A DNA stretch of 64,000 nucleotides from Palsa-504 sp963753225 (GCA_963753225.1 CAVWBQ010000014.1:124001-188000); one strand, 5' to 3'; shown: positions 26,767 to 35,382, numbered from the stretch's first letter. Numbers and translations: made by a program. The notes: generated from the sequence alone by a model not told the origin.

Positions 26767-27360
26767 CTATTCCGAGGCTGCTGGCCGCTGGCCGCCCGGC
26801 GCGGGCGGGTGCCATAGCTGGACTGTTAGCGTGCTGTCGCGGTGCACTCGCTTACCGGGGGCCGGCGTCTGGCCGGCGACCAGGCCCTCAACCGGCATCG
26901 GGTGCGCCGTCAGCCGGACCGAAGCCACGTGCAGGCCGACCCGGCCGGCGACGTCCAGGCACGCCTGGTAGAACAGCCCTCCGACATCCGGCACCACCAC
27001 CCGGGAGGGCCGGCCCCGATACGGCTCCAGCGCTTCCTCATCCGCCATCGACCACCCCTCACCCAGGCTGACGTCAGGCCCGGACGGCCCGCGCGATGGC
27101 GATGCCAGGCCCTCCCCCGGCCGCCGGATACCGATGTCCTCGTCATATGATCCGCGGGCGGCGGGGTCCGCGAGGACGCGCCAGGCCTCTTCCACTGCCT
27201 GCAGCGCCCGGTCCGCAGCCGATAGCACGTTCGGTGGGGCCCCCGCCAGCATGCCCGGCTGGAGCGCGGCCTTTCTCGCCTGCCACGCGTCACCGATCTC
27301 GTCCGGAAGGGCATCGGGTAGCACCCCCAGCACGTCATACCACGTGATGACGCTGGTCAT
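26767..27360 (-). CDS. J-domain-like / PASTA-domain protein
   Basis: A 197-aa soluble protein with two parts. Residues about 5-76 have the helix pattern of a DnaJ J-domain (WYDVLGVLPDALPDEIGDAWQARK, then ADRALQAVEEAWRVLADPAARGSYDED). The HPD tripeptide that stimulates Hsp70 is replaced by a QPGM-type loop. Residues about 120-184 form a PASTA domain (VVVPDVGGLFYQACLDVAGRVGL...VEGLVAGQTPAPGKRVHRDSTLTVQLW), normally an extracellular ligand-sensing module of PknB-type kinases, here without any membrane segment. The combination suggests a cytosolic adaptor. A 67-aa frame overlaps its start by 4 bases. Confidence 0.75.
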   Translation of the reverse strand: MTSVITWYDVLGVLPDALPDEIGDAWQARKAALQPGMLAGAPPNVLSAADRALQAVEEAWRVLADPAARGSYDEDIGIRRPGEGLASPSRGPSGPDVSLGEGWSMADEEALEPYRGRPSRVVVPDVGGLFYQACLDVAGRVGLHVASVRLTAHPMPVEGLVAGQTPAPGKRVHRDSTLTVQLWHPPAPGGQRPAASE

Positions 27361-27560
27361 CGGTCACCGGTGAGGGCTAGCGCACAGGTGATGGCATACA
27401 TGGGACACTCCCTCTCTACCGACGCCAACACCAGCCAATCATGCACCACCAGCCCAACCGCGCCTGCATATTCAGGCAAGGCGAACCCGGTCGGCACGAC
27501 GCCCCCAATGGCCGCAGACAGAGCCTCCGTCCGGATCGGCTGTGGCCGAGGCAACCACAT
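27357..27560 (-). CDS. small hypothetical ORF coupled to the J-domain gene
   Basis: A 67-aa frame whose stop overlaps the ATG of the J-domain/PASTA gene (ATGA). The middle part (VVPTGFALPEYAGAVGLVVHDWLVLASVE) looks protein-like. Its ATG lies 6 bp from a copy of the double-hairpin repeat, so it may be a gene truncated by that repeat. No family is recognised. Confidence 0.3.
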   Translation of the reverse strand: MWLPRPQPIRTEALSAAIGGVVPTGFALPEYAGAVGLVVHDWLVLASVERECPMYAITCALALTGDR

Positions 27561-27566
27561 CTACGA

Positions 27567-27614
27567 CGCGGAGACGCCTTGTGCGCCGTTTCACAAGCCG
27601 CTTCCGCGGAAACG
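27567..27614. repeat. double-hairpin dispersed repeat, copy 1
   Basis: It shares GGAGACGCCTTGTGCG, then two or three variable bases, then TTTCACAAGCCGCTT and CCGCGGAAACG with the copies at 52.4 and 59.0 kb. The inner stem CTTGTG/CACAAG and the right outer arm are intact; the left outer arm is reduced to CGCGG. Confidence 0.7.
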
Positions 27615-27685
27615 TCCGGTCATGCCGCCGACCGGCGGTGATTCGCGCGGACTGGCTCGGTCTGGTGGCGTGTACCGTGGGCGGT

Positions 27686-27925
27686 TCAGTGCCGGGCTGA
27701 CCCGAACCGGCCGGGTTTGCGGCCGAGTCGGTCCACGGCGCGGCTCACGTCGGCCGGTGACACGATCCCTGCCAGGTGGCCCGGCCGACCTCGGACAGCG
27801 GGCAGGCGGCATCGCGCAGCGTGGTCCGCCCCCGCTCGTCCGGCGTCAGGAACTGGCGTGCGGCGCTCCCGCTTCAGGCCCGGGTCTAGGCAGGCCTGCC
27901 AGTCGCCGGTCAGTACGTCCCGCAT
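27686..27925 (-). pseudogene. possible CBS-domain remnant
   Basis: The end of this frame (HLAGIVSPADVSRAVD) matches the last strand and helix of a CBS domain of the kind attached to M50 proteases. Upstream, LRDAACPLSEVGRAT, which fits the preceding CBS segment, lies in another frame. No complete domain or start is present. Confidence 0.35.
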
Positions 27926-27986
27926 GCGGGCGGCTTACAATCGGCAGGACTGAGGTCATGCCGGAAGCTGGCGGTGAGGTACCGAG

Positions 27987-29201
27987 GTGGCGCACGACAG
28001 CGATATCACCAACCGGACGCCGCGGCGTTACCCGTTCAGCCGGAACCGGCTGGACCCCGACCCGCAGTATGCCGAGCTGCGCCGTACCGCGCCGGTCTGC
28101 CGGGTGCAGCTGCCCTACGGCCCGCCGGCCTGGCTGGTGACCGGTTATCACCTCACCAGGTCGGTGTCCGGGGATGCACGGTTCAGCCGCGCCGCCACCA
28201 TCGGCCGGGACAATCCCCGCGAGTGCGCGGTCGAGTTCGGCCAGGTTGCCGAGAGCGTGATGAGCATGGATCCGCCGGCGCACACCCGGATCCGCCAGCT
28301 GGCCGGCCGGGCGTTCACCGTCCGCCGGGTCGAGCGGCTACGTCCACGCGCGCAGCAGATCGCCTCCGGCCTGGTCGAGGACATGGTCGCCTCCGGCGCG
28401 CCCGCCGACCTGGTGGAGAGCTTCTCGTTCGCTTTCCCCGCGATCATCATCTGCGAGCTGCTCGGCATCCCCGCCGCCGACCGGCACGCCTTCCGCGGCT
28501 GGACCGACGCGATCGTCTCGACAGCCACGTCCACCCCGGAACAGGCGCAGGACACCTACCTGCACCTGGCCGGCTATCTGGCCGGCCTGTTCGCGCAGCG
28601 TCGCGCGCAGCCCGGCGATGACCTGCTCACCTGGCTCGTCCAGGCCCGCGATACCGACGACCGGCTGACCGAAACCGAACTGCTCTTCCTGGCCATGGCG
28701 CTGCTCGTCGGCGGCTACGAGACCACCGCGCACCAGATCACCAACATGGTGTACACGCTGCTCACCCACGACAAGCAACTCCGCCAGCTCAAGGCCCGGC
28801 CGGAGCTGCTGCCGGACGCGGTCGAGGAAATGCTGCGGTTCATCGTGTTCGGCAGCGCACTCAACCCCCGGATAGCCACAGCCGACGTCAAGCTCGGTGA
28901 GGTGGTGGTACGGGCCGGCGAGCCGGTGCTGTGCTCCCGGAGCTCGGCCAACCACGACGAGCGCGTCTTTCCCCGCGCTGGGGAACTCGACATCACCCGC
29001 GACCCGAACCCGCACGTCGCCTTCGGCTACGGGCCCCACTACTGCCTGGGCGCCCACCTGGCGCGAATGGAACTCCAGGTGGCGCTCGGCACGATCTTCT
29101 CCCGGCTCCCCGAGCTCCGTATCGCCGTACCTGAGAACGACCTGACCTGGCAAACCGGGATCATGATGCGAGGCCTAGCCGCGTGTCCGGTCGCCTGGTG
29201 A
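27987..29201 (+). CDS. cytochrome P450
   Basis: A 404-aa bacterial class I P450. The heme-binding loop is FGYGPHYCLG at residues 346-355 with Cys353 as the axial ligand. The I-helix oxygen-activation motif is GGYETT (242-247) and the K-helix ExxR is E281-R284. The N-terminus is soluble, as in actinomycete enzymes that take electrons from a separate ferredoxin, and no ferredoxin gene is adjacent. Such P450s usually hydroxylate or couple secondary-metabolite intermediates; the substrate is unknown. It starts at GTG 27987. It converges on the methyltransferase gene with a shared hairpin terminator between them. Confidence 0.93.
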   Translation: MAHDSDITNRTPRRYPFSRNRLDPDPQYAELRRTAPVCRVQLPYGPPAWLVTGYHLTRSVSGDARFSRAATIGRDNPRECAVEFGQVAESVMSMDPPAHTRIRQLAGRAFTVRRVERLRPRAQQIASGLVEDMVASGAPADLVESFSFAFPAIIICELLGIPAADRHAFRGWTDAIVSTATSTPEQAQDTYLHLAGYLAGLFAQRRAQPGDDLLTWLVQARDTDDRLTETELLFLAMALLVGGYETTAHQITNMVYTLLTHDKQLRQLKARPELLPDAVEEMLRFIVFGSALNPRIATADVKLGEVVVRAGEPVLCSRSSANHDERVFPRAGELDITRDPNPHVAFGYGPHYCLGAHLARMELQVALGTIFSRLPELRIAVPENDLTWQTGIMMRGLAACPVAW

Positions 29202-29211
29202 AAGCGCCCGG

Positions 29212-29242
29212 AGCCCGCCGTCTGGGGGTGGCAGCGGGCTCG
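29212..29242. terminator. bidirectional terminator-like hairpin
   Basis: GAGCCCGC (29212-29219) and GCGGGCTC (29235-29242) pair perfectly with a 15-base loop, in the 63-bp gap between the converging P450 and methyltransferase genes. No T-run. Confidence 0.55.
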
Positions 29243-29264
29243 CTCCTGTGCGGCGGGTGCCCGG

Positions 29265-30320
29265 TTAGGGCCGGAGCTCGAGGACGACGTTGACGGAGGT
29301 CTGGGTGACCTGCCGGAACCGGCTGAAGCCGGCGTCGCCGGCGAGTTGCCGTACCGCGGCGGGGCCGGCCTGGGCGCCGAGTGCGACCCCGCCGGGCTGG
29401 GCCAGGGCGGCCGGCGTGCACTGGAACGTGGACGCCGCGTAGCTGAGCGCGGCCAGCGGGCTGGCCAGGTTCGCTGCGTAGTCGTCGGCCGCGTTCGGTT
29501 CCACGACCAGGACGGCGCCGTCGGGGGCGAGGGCCTTGCGGGCGTGGGCCAGCGCGGCGGCCGGGTCGCCGAGGTCGTGGAGGGTGTCCAGGAGGCAGAT
29601 CAGGTCGAAGCCGTCGGCCGGGTAGCTGGTCGCGTCGAGCGGCTCGAACCGGATGCGGCCGCCGAGGCCTGCCTGGCCTGCCTGCCGCCGGGCGACCTGG
29701 ATGGAGCGGTCGTGGAAGTCATAGCCGTGGACGCTCGCCTGCGGGTAGGCGCGGGCCAGCAAGATGGCGGCCACGCCGTGTCCGCAGCCGACGTCGGCGA
29801 CCCGGCCGCCGGCGGCGAGCCTGCCGGCCACCCCGGGCAGGGCAGGGACCCACTCGGTGGTGAGGCTGGCGGTGTAGCCGGGGCGGAAGAACCGCTCGGT
29901 GCCCTCGAAGACAGCCGGGTCCTGCTCGTGCCAGGGGATGCCGGCGCCGGTGCGGAACGCCCCGGCGAGACGGTCGATGCCCGCGAACCAGCCGCGGGTG
30001 ATGGTGGCGCCGCCGGCCAGGAAGGCGGGCGACGCCTCATCGGCGAGCACCGCGGCGGCCTCGGCCGGCAGCACGTACCGCCCGTCGCCCTCCCGGTAGG
30101 CGAGGAATCCGGCGGCGGCCTGCTGGGACAGCCACTCCCTCAGGTAGCGTGCCGCCGTGCCGGTGCGGGCTGCCAGTTCGTCCTGGGTAGCCGGCCCGCC
30201 GTCGGCGAGTGCCCGGTACAGCCCGAGCTGGTCGCCGACCGCCACCATAGCCGTGGTGGCCGCGCCGGTCATCGCGCCGAGCAGCCGGTGCACGTTCTGC
30301 TCGATCAGTTCAGTGTTCAT
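29265..30320 (-). CDS. SAM-dependent methyltransferase with winged-helix dimerisation domain
   Basis: A 351-aa class I methyltransferase. The N-terminal about 90 residues form a winged-helix/dimerisation region (LGLYRALADGGPATQDELAARTGTAARYLREWL). The SAM-binding motif I is VADVGCGHG at residues 174-182, followed by the acidic strand end HGYDFHDRSI and LICLLDTLHDLGDP. The layout resembles Rv2258c-like and small-molecule O/N-methyltransferases. The ATG at 30320 is chosen for GGAGG nearby. It diverges from the YdhR/STAND-regulator genes across an array of 11-bp-spaced repeats, so it is probably controlled by that regulator. With the P450 it may form a small tailoring set. Confidence 0.88.
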   Translation of the reverse strand: MNTELIEQNVHRLLGAMTGAATTAMVAVGDQLGLYRALADGGPATQDELAARTGTAARYLREWLSQQAAAGFLAYREGDGRYVLPAEAAAVLADEASPAFLAGGATITRGWFAGIDRLAGAFRTGAGIPWHEQDPAVFEGTERFFRPGYTASLTTEWVPALPGVAGRLAAGGRVADVGCGHGVAAILLARAYPQASVHGYDFHDRSIQVARRQAGQAGLGGRIRFEPLDATSYPADGFDLICLLDTLHDLGDPAAALAHARKALAPDGAVLVVEPNAADDYAANLASPLAALSYAASTFQCTPAALAQPGGVALGAQAGPAAVRQLAGDAGFSRFRQVTQTSVNVVLELRP

Positions 30321-30388
30321 CGGAAACCTCCGCAACGTGGATGGATCAGGCCTGCCGCAGACGCTAGGCCGCGGGCGGCCGGCACAAG

Positions 30389-30448
30389 TGAGCCGAACAT
30401 GAGGCGAAGCTGAGCTGCCCGGCTCAGCTTCGCCTCAGCCAGGGCTCA
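30389..30448. promoter_or_regulatory. dyad-symmetric array of six TGAG half-sites with 11-bp spacing
   Basis: On the + strand TGAG starts at 30389 (TGAGCCGAA), 30400 (TGAGGCGAA) and 30411. On the - strand TGAG starts at 30448, 30437 (TGAGGCGAA) and 30426. Each pair sums to the same centre, and the central part (30400-30437) is a perfect inverted repeat with 16-bp arms and a 6-bp centre. An 11-bp step is the known spacing of direct repeats bound by OmpR/PhoB/SARP-type winged helices, and such a regulator is encoded at 30874. The array sits in the divergent gap between 30320 and 30539. Confidence 0.7.
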
Positions 30449-30538
30449 CCGACGCGGCCCGCGCCGTCCCTACGGTGATCACGTCACCAGTGACGGGAGC
30501 GCACGGCGCCCGTCACCACGTAGCGAAAGGAGCACGGC

Positions 30539-30844
30539 ATGCATATGCAGGTCATCACGTTCAAGTTGGACGGCATCGACGATGCGGCGTATCAGGCGCA
30601 CGCCGAGCAGAACGCGCCGGTGTTCGCCGCGCTGCCGGGTCTGCGCGCGAAGATCTGGCTAGCCAACCAGCAGGCCAACACCTACGGTGGTATCTACGCG
30701 TGGGACGACGTCGCCGCGATGAGGGCCTACCAGGACGGGAAGATCTTCCAGGGATTGCAGGCGAACCCGCACCTGATCGACGTGGCCGTCAGGGACTTCT
30801 CTATCCTGGCCGGGCCCACGGAGGTGACCCGAGGCGGGTACTGA
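30539..30844 (+). CDS. YdhR-like putative monooxygenase
   Basis: A 101-aa ferredoxin-like (dimeric alpha/beta barrel) protein. The segment LPGLRAKIWLANQQANTYGGIYAWDDVAAMRAY matches the YdhR family, relatives of small monooxygenases that act on aromatic polyketides. The exact reaction is unknown. The ATG at 30539 has AAAGGAG upstream; a second ATG two codons later is possible. It is the first gene rightward from the 11-bp-spaced array and is followed after 29 bp by the STAND regulator, so the two are likely one transcript. Confidence 0.8.
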   Translation: MHMQVITFKLDGIDDAAYQAHAEQNAPVFAALPGLRAKIWLANQQANTYGGIYAWDDVAAMRAYQDGKIFQGLQANPHLIDVAVRDFSILAGPTEVTRGGY

Positions 30845-30873
30845 CAGATGACTGAAGCACGACCGGGCCGGCG

Positions 30874-32844
30874 ATGAGCGGGACCCTGCGAACATTGCTA
30901 GGCGCCCGGGCAGCTGCCGTGGTCGGCCGGCAGGCGGAGCGGGCGGTGTTGCTCGAACTGGCCGAGCGTGACCGCCCGCTGGTCGTGGCCGTGCACGGTA
31001 TCGCGGGGATCGGGAAATCCGCGCTGCTCGCCGCGTTCGCAGAGGACGCGCGAGCGCACGGCGCCACCGTCGTCAGCCTGGACTGCGGCGGCATCGAGCC
31101 GACCGAGCGCGGTTTCCTCGCCGCGCTCGACCGCGCGATCAGGGCGCTGCGGGCTGAACCACCCGGCGGGACCCGGCCGATGGCGACGGTCGCCGAGGCC
31201 GCCACAGCGCTCAGCGGCCTGGGTGACCGGGTGGTGCTGGTTCTCGATACCTACGAACAGCTCCGGTTGCTGGACACCTGGCTGCGGCAGGAACTCGTGC
31301 CGGGCCTGCGCGACAATACCAGGCTGGCGCTGGCCGGCCGCGAGCCGCCGGTCGCCGCCTGGATCACTGATTTCGGAGACCTGCTGGCCACGATGCCGCT
31401 TGCGAACCTGGCAGCCGCAGACGCCGACGCGCTGCTGCGCCGCGAGGGACTCAGCGGCGCCGACGCAGCCCGGGTCACCCGCTTCACCCACGGCCACCCG
31501 CTGGCACTGCGGCTCGCCGCCTCAGCGCGGGGCGCCCGCCCGGACCTCACGGTCCCCGACGCCGCGGTCGCCACCGTCGTCACCGAACTCGCCCGGATCT
31601 ACCTTGCCGGCCTCGATCAGCCGGCCCGGGCCGTGCTCGACGCCGCCTGCGCAGTGCGCCGGCCGACGCTGTCGCTCCTCGGCGCCCTGCTGCCGGATGT
31701 ACCCCCGCACGATGCCTACGACATGCTGCGCCCGCTGCCGTTCGTGGAGTTCGGCCCGGATGGCCTGGTCCTGCACGACACCGTGCGCGAAGTCGTCGCG
31801 GCGCTGCTGCGGGTCAACGATCCGCCGGCCTACCGCGCCCACAGGATCGCGGCCTGGCGGCAACTGCGGCGCGAGTTGCGCACCGCCCCGCCGACGGACC
31901 TGTGGCGCTACACCGCCGACCTGCTCTACCTCATCGAGAACCCGGCCGTGCGGGAGGCGTTCTTCCCCACCGCCAGCCACCGGTACGCGGTCGAGCCAGC
32001 GCGGCCGGTCGATGAAGCCCGGATCACTGCCATCGCCCGCGCGCACCAGCCAGCCGGGGCAGTCACCATCATGCAGTCCTGGTGGGACACGATGCCGTCC
32101 GCGTTCCGCGTCGCGCGGGACTCCGACGGGTCCCCCGCCGCGTTCCAGTGCCTATGCGAGGCGACCTCCGTGCCGGCCCGGCTCCTGTCCGCGGACCCGG
32201 TGGCCGCCACATGGCGCGAGCACCTGCGCGCCAACCCGGTGCCGCGCGGCCAGCAGGTGCTCTTCCTTCGCCACATGCTGGCCGCCGACGGCGGCGAAGC
32301 CACGACGCCGGCCCAGGCCGCCCTGATCCTCGACCTCAAGCGGCGCTACCTGGAAATGCGGCCCAGGCTCCGGCGCATCTACTCGCTGGCCGCAGATCCC
32401 GCCGCGGCGCTGTCCCAGTTCGCGCCGCTCGGCTTCGCCCGTCTCCCTGACGGCGCCGCCGAGATCGGGGGGACCACCTACCATGCCCTCTACAACGACT
32501 TCGGACCGTCCTCCATCGACGGCTGGCTGACCGACCTCGCCGCGCGGGAAATGCTTATCGACAACCACGCCCTGCTCGATCCCGGCCGCCGCCAGCTCAT
32601 CCTCGACGGCACCCGCGCCGATCTCACCAAGCTCGAATTCGACGTCCTTCAGTACCTGCACGAACGCGAAGGCCGGATCGTCAGCCGGGCGGCGCTGCTG
32701 CGCGACGTATGGGGCTACGACTGGAGCGGCGGCAGCAACGTCGTCGAGGTCGTGATCAGCGCCCTGCGCCGCAAACTCGGTGACAGCGCCGGAACCCTGA
32801 AAACGGTGCGCGGCGCCGGCTACCGGTTCACCGCCCCGCCCTGA
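30874..32844 (+). CDS. STAND-type ATPase with C-terminal OmpR-like winged helix
   Basis: A 656-aa regulator of unusual order. The N-terminus has a Walker A P-loop (GIAGIGKSA, residues 42-50), a Walker B strand (VVLVLD, 120-125) and a STAND/AAA-like continuation (LALAGREPP; FTHGHPLALRLAA, GLxPL-like; LVLHDTVREVVAALL). A middle region of about 200 residues (FQCLCEATSVPARLL..., GFARLPDGAAEIGGTTYHALYNDFG) looks GNAT-like or sensory. The C-terminal about 90 residues are a PhoB/OmpR winged helix (DLTKLEFDVLQYLHEREG; NVVEVVISALRRKLG; IKTVRGAGYRF-type end). In SARP-LAL regulators the DNA-binding domain is N-terminal; here it is C-terminal. It probably binds the repeat array upstream of its operon and controls both divergent units. 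Confidence 0.85.
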   Translation: MSGTLRTLLGARAAAVVGRQAERAVLLELAERDRPLVVAVHGIAGIGKSALLAAFAEDARAHGATVVSLDCGGIEPTERGFLAALDRAIRALRAEPPGGTRPMATVAEAATALSGLGDRVVLVLDTYEQLRLLDTWLRQELVPGLRDNTRLALAGREPPVAAWITDFGDLLATMPLANLAAADADALLRREGLSGADAARVTRFTHGHPLALRLAASARGARPDLTVPDAAVATVVTELARIYLAGLDQPARAVLDAACAVRRPTLSLLGALLPDVPPHDAYDMLRPLPFVEFGPDGLVLHDTVREVVAALLRVNDPPAYRAHRIAAWRQLRRELRTAPPTDLWRYTADLLYLIENPAVREAFFPTASHRYAVEPARPVDEARITAIARAHQPAGAVTIMQSWWDTMPSAFRVARDSDGSPAAFQCLCEATSVPARLLSADPVAATWREHLRANPVPRGQQVLFLRHMLAADGGEATTPAQAALILDLKRRYLEMRPRLRRIYSLAADPAAALSQFAPLGFARLPDGAAEIGGTTYHALYNDFGPSSIDGWLTDLAAREMLIDNHALLDPGRRQLILDGTRADLTKLEFDVLQYLHEREGRIVSRAALLRDVWGYDWSGGSNVVEVVISALRRKLGDSAGTLKTVRGAGYRFTAPP

Positions 32845-32876
32845 CCCCGGCCAGGCTCAGCAGGAATCAAGCCCGG

Positions 32877-33506
32877 TCACGGTGCGTTCGGCCGAGGCGA
32901 GGCTGCGTCCGGACGTGGCGGGCTGAGGCCGCCCAGGAAGGCGCGGATGGTCAGTTCCCACCGCCGGTTCACCGATGCCCGGGAGGAGCCGAGCCGGCCG
33001 ACGGCTTCCTGCATCGCCAGTCCCTGGGCCAGGGCGTACAGCCCGTGGGCGATGTCGGTCTGGTCGCCCTCGATGATCCCGGCGTCGATGCAGCGCCGGA
33101 CCCGGCCCACGATGAAGTCCCTTACTTTCGCCCCGGCGGCCAGATCACCGGGGCCGGGGTCAAAGTCGGCGAACGGCCGGGAGAACATGACCTGTGCCAG
33201 GACGGGGTTCTCGCGGACGAAAACCCGGAACGCGCCGACCATGCGGATCAGGTCAGCGCGCGGGTCGTCCGATTCCTTCAGCTTTCCGAAACGGTCCCCG
33301 AGTAGCCGGAAGCCCTCGAAGAACACCTCCCTGACCAGGCCGGCCTTGTCGCCGAAGAGCTCATATACGGCGGGCGGCGACGTCTGGGCCCGCGCGGCGA
33401 CGTTGCGCGCGGTGAATCCGCCGACCCCGTCAGAGGACAGCATTGCGACCGCCACCTGCACGATGTGGTCACGCAGCTGCTCGGTCCGCTGCTTAGCCCT
33501 GGGCAC
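32877..33506 (-). CDS. TetR-family regulator
   Basis: A 209-aa one-component repressor. The N-terminal helix-turn-helix is clear (GVGGFTARNVAARAQTSPPAVYELFGDKAGLVREVF). The rest is an all-helical ligand domain (LIRMVGAFRVFVRENPVLAQVMFSRPF; AHGLYALAQGLAMQEAVG). It diverges from the acyl-CoA ligase/dehydrogenase/hydratase module 177 bp away and is its probable repressor, responding to an acyl-CoA or related ligand; this is inferred from position and family. It converges on the STAND regulator gene with a 32-bp gap. Confidence 0.88.
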   Translation of the reverse strand: MPRAKQRTEQLRDHIVQVAVAMLSSDGVGGFTARNVAARAQTSPPAVYELFGDKAGLVREVFFEGFRLLGDRFGKLKESDDPRADLIRMVGAFRVFVRENPVLAQVMFSRPFADFDPGPGDLAAGAKVRDFIVGRVRRCIDAGIIEGDQTDIAHGLYALAQGLAMQEAVGRLGSSRASVNRRWELTIRAFLGGLSPPRPDAASPRPNAP

Positions 33507-33583
33507 CCTCGAATCCTAGGGTGCGTCGTTGTGGAACCACGGTGCTGCTTCCTGATGACTATCAGGAGAACTTTATTGAACCA

Positions 33584-33601
33584 ACGTTACGGAACAAACG
33601 T
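33584..33601. promoter_or_regulatory. candidate TetR operator
   Basis: ACGTT (33584-33588) and AACGT (33597-33601) form an inverted repeat with an 8-base centre, in an AT-richer part of the gap between the TetR gene and the acyl-CoA ligase gene. The arms are short, so the call is weak. Confidence 0.3.
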
Positions 33602-33683
33602 ACAACTAGTGGACCCGTCGGCGGGACTTCCCCGCGCGGGTGAACGGGCATGACGGGGAGCATCAACATTAGAAGGAGTGGCC

Positions 33684-35351
33684 ATGTCTTCCGAGGTCAC
33701 GCTGTCTTACAGCTATGGCGTTTCAGCAATCCCGCTGCTGGGCGAGACGATCGGTGCCAACCTGCGGCGCGTCGCCGCCGCGCACCCGGATGGCGAGGCG
33801 CTGGTGGACGTCCCCACGAGCCGCCGGTGGACTTACGCGGCGTTCGACGCGGAGACCGACATGCTCGCCCGCGGCCTGATCGCTGCCGGGCTGGCGACCG
33901 GCGACCGGGTCGGGATCTGGGCGCCCAACTGCGCCGAATGGGTGCAGCTGCAGTACGCGACGGCCAAGGCGGGCATCATCCTGGTCAACATCAACCCGGC
34001 GTACCGCAGCCACGAGCTCAGCCACGCCCTGCGCCAGTCGGGGGTTCGGGTCCTGGTCAGCGCCGAGCGCTTCAAGACCAGTGACTACCGGGCCATGATC
34101 GGGGAGGTCCGGCCTGACCTGGCCGCGCTGGAAGACGTGATCTTCATCGGCACGCCGCGGTGGGACGCGCTCTTCGAGACCGGCCAGGCCGTCGCCACCG
34201 ACGGCGGCGACGGTGACCTGCTGGCCGAGCGCGAGGCCAGCCTGTCGTTCGACGACCCGATCAACATCCAGTACACCAGCGGGACCACCAGCTTCCCGAA
34301 GGGCGCGACCCTGTCGCACCACAACATCCTCAACAACGCGCTGTTCATCGGCGAGGGCTGCCGCTACACCAAGCAGGACCGGGTCTGCATCCCGGTGCCG
34401 TTCTACCACTGTTTCGGCATGGTCCTCGGCAACCTGGCCTGCACGACGCACGGGGCCTGCATCGTGATCCCGGCCCCTGGTTTCGATCCGGCGCAGACGC
34501 TGGCCGCGGTCCAGTCCGAGCGGTGCACGTCGCTGTACGGCGTGCCGACCATGTTCATCGCCGAGCTCGCGCTGCCCGACTTCGGCAGCTATGACCTGTC
34601 GACGCTGCGCACCGGCATCATGGCCGGATCTCCGTGCCCGGTGGAGGTCATGAAGAGAGTCGTCAGCGAGATGCACATGGCCGAGGTGACGATCTGCTAC
34701 GGGATGACAGAGACCTCGCCGGTGTCGACCCAGACCACGGCCGACGACGACATGGACCGCCGGGTTTCGACTGTCGGCCGGGTGCACCCGCACGTCGAGG
34801 TCAAGGTCACCGATCCGGGAACCGGGCGCGTGCTGCCCCGCGGCACGCCTGGCGAGCTGTGTACCCGCGGGTACTCCGTGATGCTCGGCTACTGGAACGA
34901 GCAGGCCAAGACCGCCGAAGCGATCGACGCGGCCCGCTGGATGCACACCGGCGACCTCGCCGTCATGGACGAGGCCGGTTACCTCAACATCGTGGGCCGG
35001 ATCAAGGACATGGTGATCAGGGGCGGCGAGAATATCTACCCGCGCGAGATCGAGGAGTTCCTCTACGGCCACCCGGCTATCGAAGACATCCAGGTCATCG
35101 GCGTCCCCGACCCGAAGTACGGCGAGGAGCTGTGCGCCTGGATCCGGCTGCGGCCCGGCACGCAGCTGGACGCCATTCAGGTCAGGGAGTACTGCAAGGG
35201 CAAGGTCGCGCATAACAAGATCCCGCGCTACATCAGGTTCACCTCCGACTTCCCTACGACGGTCAGCGGGAAGATACGGAAGTTCAAAATGCGCCAGACG
35301 TCGATCACCGAGCTGGGCCTGCAGGATGCCAGCCATGTCACGACTGCGTAG
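33684..35351 (+). CDS. long/medium-chain fatty-acyl-CoA synthetase-like ligase
   Basis: A 555-aa ANL-superfamily ligase that activates a carboxylic acid with ATP and loads CoA. The phosphate loop YTSGTTSFPKG lies at residues 197-207. ICYGMTETSP is motif A5, and WMHTGDLAVMDEAGYLNIVGRIKDMVIRGGENIYP covers A7-A8. The C-terminal TVSGKIRKFKM carries the catalytic A10 lysine. Length and motifs fit the FadD/AcsF2-like acyl-CoA synthetase group. The ATG at 33684 follows AAGGAG by 5 bases; a GTG six bases upstream overlaps the ribosome site. It is the first gene of a three-gene acyl-CoA catabolic module. Confidence 0.92.
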   Translation: MSSEVTLSYSYGVSAIPLLGETIGANLRRVAAAHPDGEALVDVPTSRRWTYAAFDAETDMLARGLIAAGLATGDRVGIWAPNCAEWVQLQYATAKAGIILVNINPAYRSHELSHALRQSGVRVLVSAERFKTSDYRAMIGEVRPDLAALEDVIFIGTPRWDALFETGQAVATDGGDGDLLAEREASLSFDDPINIQYTSGTTSFPKGATLSHHNILNNALFIGEGCRYTKQDRVCIPVPFYHCFGMVLGNLACTTHGACIVIPAPGFDPAQTLAAVQSERCTSLYGVPTMFIAELALPDFGSYDLSTLRTGIMAGSPCPVEVMKRVVSEMHMAEVTICYGMTETSPVSTQTTADDDMDRRVSTVGRVHPHVEVKVTDPGTGRVLPRGTPGELCTRGYSVMLGYWNEQAKTAEAIDAARWMHTGDLAVMDEAGYLNIVGRIKDMVIRGGENIYPREIEEFLYGHPAIEDIQVIGVPDPKYGEELCAWIRLRPGTQLDAIQVREYCKGKVAHNKIPRYIRFTSDFPTTVSGKIRKFKMRQTSITELGLQDASHVTTA

Positions 35352-35382
35352 CCCGATGATGGACACACTCCGAGGACTGCCG

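Noticed and set aside
27987..30844. A full biosynthetic gene cluster around the P450 and methyltransferase
   Set aside because: No PKS, NRPS, terpene or RiPP core gene is visible nearby; at most a small tailoring set.
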